Translations under genes and position numbers: made by a program | Shown: piece by piece, positions 37,061 through 46,035 of the stretch | How positions within the stretch are numbered: position 1 is the stretch's first letter | How the letters are laid out: the number at the start of each line of letters is the position of its first letter | Assembly (NCBI GenBank): GCA_015152475.1 | Contig: SUTW01000003.1 | Coordinates: 124,001 to 188,000, forward strand | Source: Cyanobacteria bacterium SIG30 | GTDB lineage: Bacteria; Cyanobacteriota; Vampirovibrionia; Gastranaerophilales; Gastranaerophilaceae | Direction: 5' to 3' | Length of the DNA stretch: 64,000 nucleotides | Notes under the pieces: generated by a model | The model's input: the letters and a program-made list of their open reading frames with translations, nothing else | Told to the model about the DNA's origin: nothing | Databases searched by the model: none

Positions 37061-38701
37061 TTAAAGCGTTTCTTTAAAACCTTCTTTTGTTGTGAAATCT
37101 AAATACATTTGGTCTAATGTATCATACAATGAGAAAACTTGAGTTTTAGGATTAAGTGAATAAAACAGGTTTTCATATATATTATTGTTTGAGTAAAGAT
37201 AGATTTTTTCAGGCGCCGATTGTTTAAATGCCACCTTTAAAAAGTCCATTATCGCCTCTTTTTCCTGACTTGTTGGCGGATTAATTAAAATCCAGGTTTT
37301 TGCTTCCATTAAAGAACCGAATGCTCTATGCCAGAATATTGGGTTACATTCAAGATTTGTTGTATCATAAATATCAGGATACGCTATATTGCCACATTCA
37401 GGACATTCCAGGGTGATAGCTTTAAAATCTAGTCCTGTATTTAGAAATTTAGTATTACATTTCATGCATGAAAACAAATTTGTAAGTCCAAACATTGGAA
37501 TAAAATCCATAGTTGCATCATCAGCATAAGTATTTTGAACCATAGGAATTTGAAATTTAACATCTTCTTTTAACAAAGTACTAGGTAAACCTTGATTTTG
37601 AGAAGTTGTTATAAAAATTTTATAGCATTTAATTTTTGAAATTTTGGCCAAAAATTTACATATGTTTCTCTCTTCAACATCAATATCATCCATAATTGAA
37701 GATGCTTCATCTAAAATATTATTTGCGTAGTTTCCTTCAAAATCAGAAGCAATAAAATTAAGCTTATTTCTATATGTTTTAATTGATTTTGCTGTTTCAA
37801 AATTTATATTTGTGTCATAAAAAATTGCAACATTGCCTCTTTTTACTTCTTCATCAGGGTTTTCAAATTTTACACCATAGCCTTCATTTTCATCTTTTGT
37901 ATTTTCTTCGTAAACATCAACAAAATCAGGAACGCCATAGCCTTCTTCGTGTTCAACAGGTTCTTTTGGTATTTGTTGTTCTTCAACTTCTTCACTTTTC
38001 GCATACATGTCAATAACTTCATCTTCGCTGAATGTAACTTCTTCTTGTTTTAAAGTTTGTTCTTGTTGCTCGGAACTGACGTTATCTTCTTCATTTTTTG
38101 CATACATATCAATAACTTCAGGTTCTTCAACAACTTTGTCTTCTTTTAAAATATCAAGTATTTCAACTTCACTTTCAACCTCGTCCACATTAGCGCTTTG
38201 CCATAGAGAATTTTGTATAACTTCTGAAGGTTTTTCTTCATTTAATAAATTAGTTTCTTCAATATTATTTTCGATAATTTCTTCACTTAAATTTTGATTA
38301 ACAATTTCATTTTCAAGAATTTCATTTTCTTCGTTTTTGTCTTCTCGTGTCATAGAATCAACTGTTGTGTCACCAAAATTATAGGCATAGTTTTGTGCCA
38401 TAACTTCTTTTTGTTTTTCATATTCTTCGTCATTGACATATTCTGAAACATTTTTTTCAGCAACAGATAAAATTTCTTCAATCGTGTAACACAACATTTC
38501 TTTTATTTCGACAGGTATTTCACCTTCTTTTACATAATCACTTATATAAGCAAGTTCTTCAAGCATTGTAAAATGATAACCTGTATGATATTTTTCATGC
38601 AATTTATATGCAGCTTCTTTCAAAAGCTGCATATCATTATTACGAAGTGCAACTTCAATTCTTTTAATAGTCATTGATTCCGATTCTGGAAACGAAACCA
38701 T
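37061..38701 (-). CDS. Acidic multidomain protein with possible degenerate Sir2 domain
   Basis: 546 residues behind AAAGGAGGTTAACA. Residues 1-100 are helical. Residues 110-290 are a very acidic linker with near-repeats EVIDMYAK (195-202 and 228-235), FVDVYEEN (260-267) and GYGV (254 and 274). Residues 288-545 are folded. A four-Cys zinc ribbon (Cys412, 415, 433, 436) sits where sirtuins have theirs; before it come AIFYDTNINFETAKSIKTYR (sirtuin GAGIS...FR position) and FITTSQNQGLP (TQNID position), after it YPDIYD and WILINPPTSQEK. The catalytic His and GAG residues are not kept, so it would be inactive. It is 22 bases downstream of pilT. The Sir2 link is my inference. Confidence 0.5.
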   Translation of the reverse strand: MVSFPESESMTIKRIEVALRNNDMQLLKEAAYKLHEKYHTGYHFTMLEELAYISDYVKEGEIPVEIKEMLCYTIEEILSVAEKNVSEYVNDEEYEKQKEVMAQNYAYNFGDTTVDSMTREDKNEENEILENEIVNQNLSEEIIENNIEETNLLNEEKPSEVIQNSLWQSANVDEVESEVEILDILKEDKVVEEPEVIDMYAKNEEDNVSSEQQEQTLKQEEVTFSEDEVIDMYAKSEEVEEQQIPKEPVEHEEGYGVPDFVDVYEENTKDENEGYGVKFENPDEEVKRGNVAIFYDTNINFETAKSIKTYRNKLNFIASDFEGNYANNILDEASSIMDDIDVEERNICKFLAKISKIKCYKIFITTSQNQGLPSTLLKEDVKFQIPMVQNTYADDATMDFIPMFGLTNLFSCMKCNTKFLNTGLDFKAITLECPECGNIAYPDIYDTTNLECNPIFWHRAFGSLMEAKTWILINPPTSQEKEAIMDFLKVAFKQSAPEKIYLYSNNNIYENLFYSLNPKTQVFSLYDTLDQMYLDFTTKEGFKETL

Positions 38702-38723
38702 TGTTAACCTCCTTTAAAAAATT

Positions 38724-39830
38724 TTAATCTAAAACAATATCGTCATTTTTACTTCTGTGTTTAACGCCGTGGTAATATCCTCTTATCATTTGTTGTAGTT
38801 CAATAGGATTTTCACTCGCACGATAAGCATGTTCTTCTTCAACAATACCATTATTTAAAAGATTATAAATAGAAGAATTTAATGTCATCATATTATCAAA
38901 ACCACCTTCTTGGATTAACGGATAGATTTTTTCCAGTTCATTCTTCTTTATATAATCACTAATTGTAGATGTAACTGTCATAACTTCAAAAGCAGGAACT
39001 CTACCGCCTGTTTTCTTAGGTATAAGTTTTTGTGCAATAGTACCTCTCAAAGAAATTGCAAGACGTTCTCTTACAAAATTTTTCAAATGTTCATCAAACA
39101 TGTTAATAATTCTGTTTATTGTTTGAATAGCGGAATTTGTATGAATTGTAGATAAAACCAAATGACCAGTTTCCGCAGCAGCTAAAGCTGTTTCAACTGT
39201 TTCTCTGTCTCTGATTTCACCTATAAGAATAATATCAGGGTCCTGACGAAGAGCATATTTAACACCATCTGCAAAATTTGCAACGTCAACACCTAATTGT
39301 TTTTGAGTAATCAAAGACTTTTTATCTTTATAAACAAACTCGACAGGGTCTTCAACCGTTACAATGTGACGTGAAAAATCTCTGTTAATATAATCAAGCA
39401 TGCAAGCAATTGTTGTTGATTTACCAGAACCTGTTGGACCTGTGATTAAAATAATCCCGTTATTATTTCTTGCAAAATGCTTAAATGATGCAGGTATTGC
39501 CATTTCCTCCAATGATGGTACTTCATAAGGAATAGTACGCATAGTAAGTTTTGGAACACCTAAATCATGACAAAAGTTAACCCTGAAACGAACAATGCCT
39601 TCTATTTCATAGGCGAAATCTGCGTTAAGAGAAGATTTAACTCTTTCGTAATTATCGTTTTGACAAATAGCTCTTAAAATACTATCGAAATCGGCCTCAG
39701 ACAAAGCTGGCAAGTTAACTCTAACAATATCGTTTAAAATACGCAAAGATGGTGGTTTACCAATTCTTAAATGAATATCTGCTGCGCCTTTTGCATAAGC
39801 TTGTTTTAAAAATTCGTTTGTATTAAACAT
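38724..39830 (-). CDS. pilT: Twitching motility ATPase PilT
   Basis: A hexameric ATPase that retracts type IV pili at the inner membrane. N-terminal PAS-like domain (GAADIHLRIGKPPSLR), Walker A GPTGSGKST at 131-139, Asp box, Walker B IILIGEIRD, His box STIHTN, and the PilT-type C-terminus with LIQEGG followed by MTLNSSIYNLLNNG. Length 368 suits PilT or PilU rather than the longer PilB. No other pilus gene is nearby except possibly the unknown gene downstream. SD GGGGAG lies two bases before the ATG. Confidence 0.93.
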   Translation of the reverse strand: MFNTNEFLKQAYAKGAADIHLRIGKPPSLRILNDIVRVNLPALSEADFDSILRAICQNDNYERVKSSLNADFAYEIEGIVRFRVNFCHDLGVPKLTMRTIPYEVPSLEEMAIPASFKHFARNNNGIILITGPTGSGKSTTIACMLDYINRDFSRHIVTVEDPVEFVYKDKKSLITQKQLGVDVANFADGVKYALRQDPDIILIGEIRDRETVETALAAAETGHLVLSTIHTNSAIQTINRIINMFDEHLKNFVRERLAISLRGTIAQKLIPKKTGGRVPAFEVMTVTSTISDYIKKNELEKIYPLIQEGGFDNMMTLNSSIYNLLNNGIVEEEHAYRASENPIELQQMIRGYYHGVKHRSKNDDIVLD

Positions 39831-39913
39831 AACTCCCCTAGTTTTAAATATACCTTAATCAAAAGTCTACAACATAATAAGAACAAATACAATTTTTTAA
39901 TAATCCTTTACAG

Positions 39914-39925
39914 ATAAGGCCTTAT
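39914..39925. promoter_or_regulatory. 12-base perfect palindrome, possible operator
   Basis: ATAAGGCCTTAT lies in the 227-base intergenic region between divergent pilT (start 39830) and the 260-residue protein gene (start 40058). It is unusually G/C-centred for this region. It may be an operator for either gene; chance is possible. I find no convincing pair of -35/-10 elements in the region. Confidence 0.25.
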
Positions 39926-40057
39926 TAATTCAATCCTATATGATAAATGTTAAGAAATATTACAAAAATGCCTCAAACATGCGCAATCCATGAACGACAA
40001 ATGTTTTTATTAAAGAGTAGGTTGATTTACGGTTAGAAAAAATCGGAGGAAGGTCTT

Positions 40058-40840
40058 ATGTCAAATTTAAGTTTAATCACAAGTGGGTATTCAAACCTAA
40101 ACGGTTTAGGTAATGCTCTTGGTGGCTATGGCTATTATGGTGGTTATGGCTACGGCGGTTTTAGTGGAGCCGCAAATGCTGAAGAAGCAAAAGATAGGAT
40201 TGCAAACAATTATGATGTTTTTGCAACTCAACAATCTTATCGCAACAAACAAGGTGTTGAATCTATTAATTATGAACAACAATGCGCCTTGTTATACGAA
40301 ACTTTAAAAAATGGTGAAATCGACAAAGCATCAGAAAGCTTTGAAGAAATGGTAAATCAAATGAAAAATTCTTCACAATATGCAAGCTGTTCAGATGCTG
40401 AAATCAGAGCTCTTATCAGATCACAATACGCGACAACAACAGGCTCTGATTTGATTTCAGATATCAACAAAAACGCATCAAGCGCTTTGGTTCAAGGTCT
40501 TAAAAGAGGTGTGCCAATTCTAGGTTTATTTGCAGAAGAAACTAGTGAAGCTGATATGAAAGCTCAAGTTACAGGAACAGATAAAACTAAATCTGAAAAA
40601 ATTGGCAAAGTATTTGGTACAGTAACTGGAGCAGGAGCTGGTGTTGCAGGCTTAGCAACTGCCGGACTTGCAATTAAAAGAAGCAAAGGCGGACTTTTAA
40701 ATAAAATTAAAAACTTACCTTTTGTAAAAAACAACAAAGGCTTCATAAAAACAACAGGTATTGTTGCAATAGGCGTTGCAGCTCTAAGTGGACTATGCGC
40801 AATATTTGGTGGCAATGACAAAAAAGCAGAAAAAGCATAA
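40058..40840 (+). CDS. Gly/Tyr-rich protein with two C-terminal hydrophobic segments
   Basis: 260 residues of unknown function behind a very strong site, GGAGGAAGG. Residues 20-38 are a Gly/Tyr low-complexity run (GGYGYYGGYGYGG). Residues 40-150 are helical. Then come a glycine-zipper segment (VFGTVTGAGAGVAGLATAG, about 186-205) and a basic loop (KRSKGG...KNNKG). The last hydrophobic helix, IVAIGVAALSGLCAIFGG (about 234-251), resembles the anchor of the GH77 protein. No signal peptide. The strong ribosome-binding site and dedicated terminator suggest high expression. It may be an envelope or exported structural protein. Confidence 0.6.
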   Translation: MSNLSLITSGYSNLNGLGNALGGYGYYGGYGYGGFSGAANAEEAKDRIANNYDVFATQQSYRNKQGVESINYEQQCALLYETLKNGEIDKASESFEEMVNQMKNSSQYASCSDAEIRALIRSQYATTTGSDLISDINKNASSALVQGLKRGVPILGLFAEETSEADMKAQVTGTDKTKSEKIGKVFGTVTGAGAGVAGLATAGLAIKRSKGGLLNKIKNLPFVKNNKGFIKTTGIVAIGVAALSGLCAIFGGNDKKAEKA

Positions 40841-40890
40841 TTTTTAAAACAAAATTCATAAGACATAAGAAAATCGACCGCTATAATACT

Positions 40891-40920
40891 GTGGGGCATA
40901 TGCCCCGCTTTTTATTTTTT
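40891..40920 (+). terminator. Rho-independent terminator
   Basis: Stem GTGGGGC/GCCCCGC (7 pairs, one of them T-G) with loop ATAT, then TTTTTATTTTTT. It ends the plus-strand Gly/Tyr-rich gene; the T run touches the end of uvrB on the other strand. Confidence 0.9.
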
Positions 40921-42904
40921 ATAGCAATTCTCTCAACTTTTTAATTTGATTTCTGATTTCAGCTGCCCTTTCAAAATCAAGAATTTTTGCCGCTTTATAC
41001 ATATCTTTTTCAAGCCTGTCTAAAAGTTTAGGTAAATCTTTTTTCTCAATATTTAATTCCGTCATTTCCTGTGCCACAATATCTTCGAGATTCCTGTAAC
41101 TTGCAACTAAGGATAATAAATTATTTTCGATTGATTTTTTAATAGTTTGAGGTGTTATATTGTGTTCTTTATTATATTTTTCTTGAAGTTCACGACGTCT
41201 TTTTGTTTCTTTTATAGCGACATCCATTGAATCTGTAATTTTATCTGCATACATTATGACTTTGCCTTGAGAATTTCTTGCACTTCTTCCGATTGTTTGA
41301 ATAAGTGATGTCTCGCATCTTAAAAATCCTTCTTTATCAGCATCCATAATAACAACAAGAGAAACCTCTGGAATATCCAATCCTTCACGAAGAAGATTAA
41401 CTCCAACCAGAACATCAAAATTTCCAAGTCTTAAATCTCTTAAAATTTCAACGCGTTCAAGAGATTGAATATCTGAATGCAAATAACGAACTCTGATTCC
41501 TTTTTGAACAAGATAATCAGTTAAATCTTCTGCCATTCTTTTAGTTAAAGTAGTAACTAAAATTCTTTCTTTTTTATCTGCAACAATTTTTATTTCACGA
41601 ATTAAATCATCAACCTGACCTTCCGTTTTTCTCACATCAATCTCAGGGTCAAGAAGCCCTGTTGGCCTTATTATTTGTTCAACAACTTTTTCACTTTTTT
41701 CAAGTTCGAATTCAGCAGGTGTTGCCGATATGTAAATTTTTTGCTGAACTCTGTCCCAAAATTCATCAAACTTCAAAGGACGATTATCTTTTGCACAAGG
41801 AAGTCTAAAACCATAATCAACCAATACTTCTTTTCTTGATTTGTCTCCAAAATACATACCGTTTAACTGCGGAATTGTAACATGGCTTTCATCTATAACG
41901 GTTAAAAAATCGCCCTTAAAATAATCGAGTAATGTCGCAGGCGGAGAACCAACAGGACGTCTTTCAAGAATTCTTGAATAATTTTCAATTCCTGAACAAT
42001 AACCCATTTCCTTCATCATTTCAATATCGTATTTAACTCTTTGTTCAAGTCTTTGAGCTTCAACAAGTTTATTTTGCCCATTTAATTCATTTAATCTTTC
42101 CCTAAGTTCTTTGTTTATCAACTTATACGTTTCTTCTTCATCATCAGTGTATGACAAATAATGAACGGCCGGATATATAACTGTTTCCTTTGATGACTCC
42201 AATATTTCACCCGTGACACTATCTATTTTTGAAATTTTTTCAATTTCATCTCCAAAGAAATAAATTCTTGTGATAATTTTTTCATAAGCTGGCATAATTT
42301 CAACAATATCGCCTCTTGCCCTAAAAGTTGACCTTTTAAGTTCAAGGTCATTTCGTTCATACCTGCTCGAAACTAAATGTCTTAAAAATTCATCACGAGA
42401 AATGTTGTCTCCAACATTAAGTCTAATTGCTCCTTTAAAATAATTTTCAGGCAAACCTAAACCATATATGCAACTTACAGAAGCAACTACAATAACATCA
42501 TTTCTTTCATACAAACTTCTTGTCGTATTGTGTCTTAATCTGTCAATTTCTTCATTTATTGAAGCTGATTTTTCTATATATGTGTCTGTTCTTGGGATAT
42601 AAGCTTCAGGTTGGTAATAATCATAGTAAGATATAAAATATTCAACCGCATTATTCGGGAACAATTCCTTAAATTCATTATAAAGTTGGGCCGCAAGAGT
42701 TTTATTGTGCGAAATTACAAGTGTTGGTTTTTGAACACGCTCAATTACATTTGCAATAGTGAAAGTTTTACCAGAACCAGTAACACCAAGTAAGGTTTGA
42801 GAATCCAATTTGGAATTTAGTCCATCAACCAATTCGTCAATTGCTTTTGGCTGATCGCCTTGTGGCTTATATTTTGAAATTAGTTCAAATTTTTTTTCTA
42901 TCAT
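40919..42904 (-). CDS. uvrB: Excinuclease ABC subunit B
   Basis: Damage-verification helicase of nucleotide excision repair. Walker A GVTGSGKT at 40-47, the lesion-probing hairpin [16 protein letters not shown]-like DESHV, motif [11 protein letters not shown], and a C-terminal UVR helix pair ([17 protein letters not shown]) that binds UvrC. Length 661 is standard. It is third in an operon behind the two thymidylate-kinase-like genes (27-base gap). UvrC, its partner, lies at 14676-16334. Confidence 0.97.
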   Translation of the reverse strand: MIEKKFELISKYKPQGDQPKAIDELVDGLNSKLDSQTLLGVTGSGKTFTIANVIERVQKPTLVISHNKTLAAQLYNEFKELFPNNAVEYFISYYDYYQPEAYIPRTDTYIEKSASINEEIDRLRHNTTRSLYERNDVIVVASVSCIYGLGLPENYFKGAIRLNVGDNISRDEFLRHLVSSRYERNDLELKRSTFRARGDIVEIMPAYEKIITRIYFFGDEIEKISKIDSVTGEILESSKETVIYPAVHYLSYTDDEEETYKLINKELRERLNELNGQNKLVEAQRLEQRVKYDIEMMKEMGYCSGIENYSRILERRPVGSPPATLLDYFKGDFLTVIDESHVTIPQLNGMYFGDKSRKEVLVDYGFRLPCAKDNRPLKFDEFWDRVQQKIYISATPAEFELEKSEKVVEQIIRPTGLLDPEIDVRKTEGQVDDLIREIKIVADKKERILVTTLTKRMAEDLTDYLVQKGIRVRYLHSDIQSLERVEILRDLRLGNFDVLVGVNLLREGLDIPEVSLVVIMDADKEGFLRCETSLIQTIGRSARNSQGKVIMYADKITDSMDVAIKETKRRRELQEKYNKEHNITPQTIKKSIENNLLSLVASYRNLEDIVAQEMTELNIEKKDLPKLLDRLEKDMYKAAKILDFERAAEIRNQIKKLRELL

Positions 42905-42931
42905 AGAAATAATTTAACACACAAAATAAAA

Positions 42932-43606
42932 CTACTTAATAATTCCACTTGCTAGAATTTCGCCTACTTTTTCTTTAATTTGATTATGAATCGTAGTTCT
43001 AGATAAAGTTCCATCAAGCGTTATAAAATTATATTCTTCTTCAAGTTTAGAATATTCTGCCAAACATCTGTTTTGATAAATTTCAAAACTGTTATAAATA
43101 TCAGTTGAAATTCCAATATCACGTCCTGATTCAAAATAATCAAGTCCGCCTGTGCCTATCATTCTTTTAAGAAGTTTATGAACTGGCATCTTCAAATAAA
43201 AAACTAAATCTGGTGTTGGCGCAAAATCATATAATTTCTTAACCCAATCAATATCATGGCCACGTACTGAGTCTCTTACGTATGCAGTATAAATGTATCT
43301 ATCTAAAATAACAACAAAACCCGCCTTAAGTGCTGGTATTATTGTATTTTCAAGCCTATCAGCATAATCTGCCGCATAAAGCAGACTAAAAGTTGTGGCA
43401 TTTAAAAGATTTCTGTCTTTTGCCTCATTAATAACATCGGAAATCAATCTTGATGTTTTCCATTCAGATAGCATGCAACCATAACCTTCGTTTTCAACAT
43501 ATTTTTTAAGAAGGTTAACTTGCGTTGATTTTCCGCTTCCGTCTGTTCCTTCAACAACAATTAAAAGACCATCATAACCATGTTTTTTGTATTTATTCTC
43601 AGGCAT
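42932..43606 (-). CDS. Thymidylate-kinase-like protein, copy 1
   Basis: 224 residues. P-loop VEGTDGSGKSTQ near 18-29 and DRYIYTAYVRD near 102-112 place it in the thymidylate kinase family, which phosphorylates dTMP to dTDP. The canonical Tmk motif REPGGT after the P-loop is missing; the position has EWKTSRLISD. It therefore belongs to a divergent branch, and its nucleotide specificity is uncertain. It overlaps its upstream paralogue by 8 bases. Confidence 0.75.
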   Translation of the reverse strand: MPENKYKKHGYDGLLIVVEGTDGSGKSTQVNLLKKYVENEGYGCMLSEWKTSRLISDVINEAKDRNLLNATTFSLLYAADYADRLENTIIPALKAGFVVILDRYIYTAYVRDSVRGHDIDWVKKLYDFAPTPDLVFYLKMPVHKLLKRMIGTGGLDYFESGRDIGISTDIYNSFEIYQNRCLAEYSKLEEEYNFITLDGTLSRTTIHNQIKEKVGEILASGIIK

Positions 43607-44279
43607 TTTTTATAAAACCTCTTTGCTTTAAAATCTTCATAACTTGCTCTCTCATAAGCATTTGTTTTTGGTGAATATTGTCAGTTGCATCAATTCTGAT
43701 TAAACCATATTCATCAACCATTTTTTTGTATTCCTCGTTCACCCTGTTTTGAAATATAACATAACTTTTATAAGGATTATTTGAAAGTTTTAAATCCATA
43801 CCCGCTTCATAAAATTTTGGTTGTCTATTTTGGCAAATTCTGTCAAGAGAAATTTTAGAAGTAACATCAAAATAAAAAACCATATCAGGTTTAATTGCAA
43901 AACTATACATATTTCTAACCCATTTGTGGTCAACCATACGAGCAACATCACGGGCAAAAGCCGTATAAACATATCTGTCAGCAAGAACTATAAAACCGGC
44001 CTTCATAGCGGGAATTATTGTTTTTTCCAACCTGTCTGCAAAATCAACTGCATGTAATAAAGAAAAAGTTCTTGGTGAAAGTAAATTTTTCTTTTTGGCT
44101 TTTTTTGTTGTTTCAGAAATCAAATCAGATGAATTCCATTGTGTCAGAATAACATCTTGTTTCATTTCTTTAAGCCAAGAATACAATAAATCAATCTGTG
44201 TAGACTTGCCACTTCCGTCAATTCCTTCTGCACAAATCAATACGCCTTTTAAATTGTGATCTCTTAAAAATCTTGCCAT
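43599..44279 (-). CDS. Thymidylate-kinase-like protein, copy 2
   Basis: 226 residues, clearly a paralogue of the next gene: AEGIDGSGKSTQ, QWNSSDLISE in place of REPGGT, FSLLHAVDFADRLEKTIIPA (matching FSLLYAADYADRLENTIIPA in copy 1), and DRYVYTAFARD. A shared motif further on is EAGMDL (ESGRDI in copy 1). A tandem, translationally coupled pair suggests a heterodimer or two related substrates; both are inference. It is probably the first gene of the operon leading to uvrB. Confidence 0.75.
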   Translation of the reverse strand: MARFLRDHNLKGVLICAEGIDGSGKSTQIDLLYSWLKEMKQDVILTQWNSSDLISETTKKAKKKNLLSPRTFSLLHAVDFADRLEKTIIPAMKAGFIVLADRYVYTAFARDVARMVDHKWVRNMYSFAIKPDMVFYFDVTSKISLDRICQNRQPKFYEAGMDLKLSNNPYKSYVIFQNRVNEEYKKMVDEYGLIRIDATDNIHQKQMLMREQVMKILKQRGFIKNA

Positions 44280-44320
44280 TTTTGTCCTTGCATTTTATTT
44301 TTTTACGTCTAATATTTTAC

Positions 44321-44326
44321 TATAAT
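44321..44326 (+). promoter_or_regulatory. Consensus -10 of the membrane protein-miaA transcript
   Basis: TATAAT lies 28 bases upstream of the ATG at 44355, with TTTGGAG between them as ribosome-binding site. The -35 region is only a T run. Confidence 0.45.
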
Positions 44327-44354
44327 AACATACTTTTTGGAGTTTTAATAACAA

Positions 44355-45221
44355 ATGTTTGACATAATCAAAAAATCTTATTTAATTACAAAAAATAATT
44401 CACCAATTATTTTATTTTGGATTCTTTATTTATTGGTTATGCCCATTTGTTCAAGCGTATTGCTAAGAGTGCAAGGAACATTGCTTTTATTTTTCACTTT
44501 ATTTTTATTAATTTTGTTAAACGTGGCATTTTTTTCAGGCTGGTTCAAAATGATTAAACAAGCAATAAAAAATTCTGAAAAAAACTATTTGATTGAAGAT
44601 GAAAAATATAAAGACATTTTAGATTTAAGAATTTCATTTTTTGAAGCAATACCAGAATACATGTTGCCTCTATTAAGTATTTTTGCAATATATTATTTTG
44701 CATTTTTAGCTTGGGTTATGACTACAATAAAGCTTGCAGAAAAATTTATTGGCAAAATAGACTTTCTTCTTGAAAACTTAAAAACAATACAAGTTTCAAC
44801 TGCATCAGCGTTAGAATACATACAAAATCTACCAACAGAACAATTAAAAATATTATACGAATGGCAAACTTTTTTAATTTTATCCATCGCCATTTTTGGA
44901 ATTTTTACTTTATTTTTACCTCCTGCGCTTTATTTTGAAAAAAATAATAAGAAAAACCCTTTAAGAGCCTTTTTAAATTCATTTAAAGTGTTTTTCAAAA
45001 AACCAGTTGAAATTATTATATTTAACGTTGTTATTGGGATTTTATTTTTTATTATGATGCTCCTGCAAGCATTATGCTCAGCAAATTTGGTTTTATATTT
45101 CTTTTATTTCTTAATATCTACATGGTTAACCACTTATTTTGTTGTGTTATTATTTAATTACTATGACAAAAGATTTGCCTATAATAGTAATAACAGGGCC
45201 GACAGCTTCAGGGAAAACTAA
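44355..45221 (+). CDS. Polytopic membrane protein of unknown function
   Basis: 288 residues with about six hydrophobic helices in two groups (15-65 and 90-120, then 175-195 and 215-275). The soluble stretch between holds no known motif. The style resembles the two other polytopic proteins in the window (35145-36146 and 56743-57528), but I cannot show homology by eye. Its 3' end overlaps miaA by 59 bases. Confidence 0.6.
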   Translation: MFDIIKKSYLITKNNSPIILFWILYLLVMPICSSVLLRVQGTLLLFFTLFLLILLNVAFFSGWFKMIKQAIKNSEKNYLIEDEKYKDILDLRISFFEAIPEYMLPLLSIFAIYYFAFLAWVMTTIKLAEKFIGKIDFLLENLKTIQVSTASALEYIQNLPTEQLKILYEWQTFLILSIAIFGIFTLFLPPALYFEKNNKKNPLRAFLNSFKVFFKKPVEIIIFNVVIGILFFIMMLLQALCSANLVLYFFYFLISTWLTTYFVVLLFNYYDKRFAYNSNNRADSFREN

Positions 45222-46035
45222 AGTTGCAACAACTCTTGCAAGAAAAATTGATGCCGAAATAATTTCTGCTGATTCAAGAGCTGTTTACAAGGGTTTTGAT
45301 ATTGTAAGCGCCAAACCAACAAAAGAAGAAATGAATGGAATTATCCACCATTTAATAGACATTCTTGAACCAGATAACGATTTTAGCGCAGGCGATTTTG
45401 TAACATTGGCAAGCCAGAAAATAGAAGAAATAAAAGCAAAAAACAAAAGAATTATAATTGTTGGTGGCACCTGGTTTTATATAAAATCTCTTTTAGATAA
45501 AAAAATGTTACCTCCAATTCCTGCAAATCCAGAATTAAGAAAAGAATTAGAAACTTTTGAAAGCAAAGAGCTTTGGCAAAGATTATACAAAATTGATAAA
45601 AAAAGAGCAGAAGAAATAAACGAAAATAACAAAGAAAAAATAATTCGCTCAATTGAAATGTGTGATTATTTAAAATCTCCAATTTCACAATATGAAAGAC
45701 AAGATAATAAAAATTTCAATTCTATTTGGTATTGCCCATTAATTGAAAAAGAACTTTTATACGAAAATATAAACAAAAGAGTAGATATAATGATGCAACA
45801 AGGGCTTTTTAAAGAATTTGAAAAAATGACAAACTTATGGGGCATAGATAATAAAATTATAAATAATACCATAGGTTATCAAGAATTTATTGAATATGAA
45901 GATATAAATTGTGCTGTCGATAAAATCAAACAGCACACCAGAAATTTTGCAAAAAGACAACTTACTTATTTTAAAAATAACGAAGGAATTAAGAAACTGC
46001 CTCTTGTGGAACTTTTATCTCTTCGAGATATTTAG
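45163..46035 (+). CDS. miaA: tRNA dimethylallyltransferase
   Basis: Adds a dimethylallyl group to N6 of A37 in UNN-decoding tRNAs. ITGPTASGKTK is the P-loop near residue 8; ISADSRAVYKGFDI and SAKPTKEE bind substrate; IIVGGTWFYIKSLL and the C-terminal NFAKRQLTYFKNN are typical. I start at the ATG at 45163 (290 residues); a longer reading begins at TTG 45139. No ribosome-binding site is visible, so translation may be coupled to the overlapping membrane-protein gene. The last 47 bases overlap trxB on the other strand. Confidence 0.93.
   Translation: MTKDLPIIVITGPTASGKTKVATTLARKIDAEIISADSRAVYKGFDIVSAKPTKEEMNGIIHHLIDILEPDNDFSAGDFVTLASQKIEEIKAKNKRIIIVGGTWFYIKSLLDKKMLPPIPANPELRKELETFESKELWQRLYKIDKKRAEEINENNKEKIIRSIEMCDYLKSPISQYERQDNKNFNSIWYCPLIEKELLYENINKRVDIMMQQGLFKEFEKMTNLWGIDNKIINNTIGYQEFIEYEDINCAVDKIKQHTRNFAKRQLTYFKNNEGIKKLPLVELLSLRDI

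Noticed and set aside
40891-40908. GGGGCATATGCCCC as an operator or regulatory palindrome
   Set aside because: It is followed at once by a T-rich run and sits just after a stop codon, so a terminator explains it fully.
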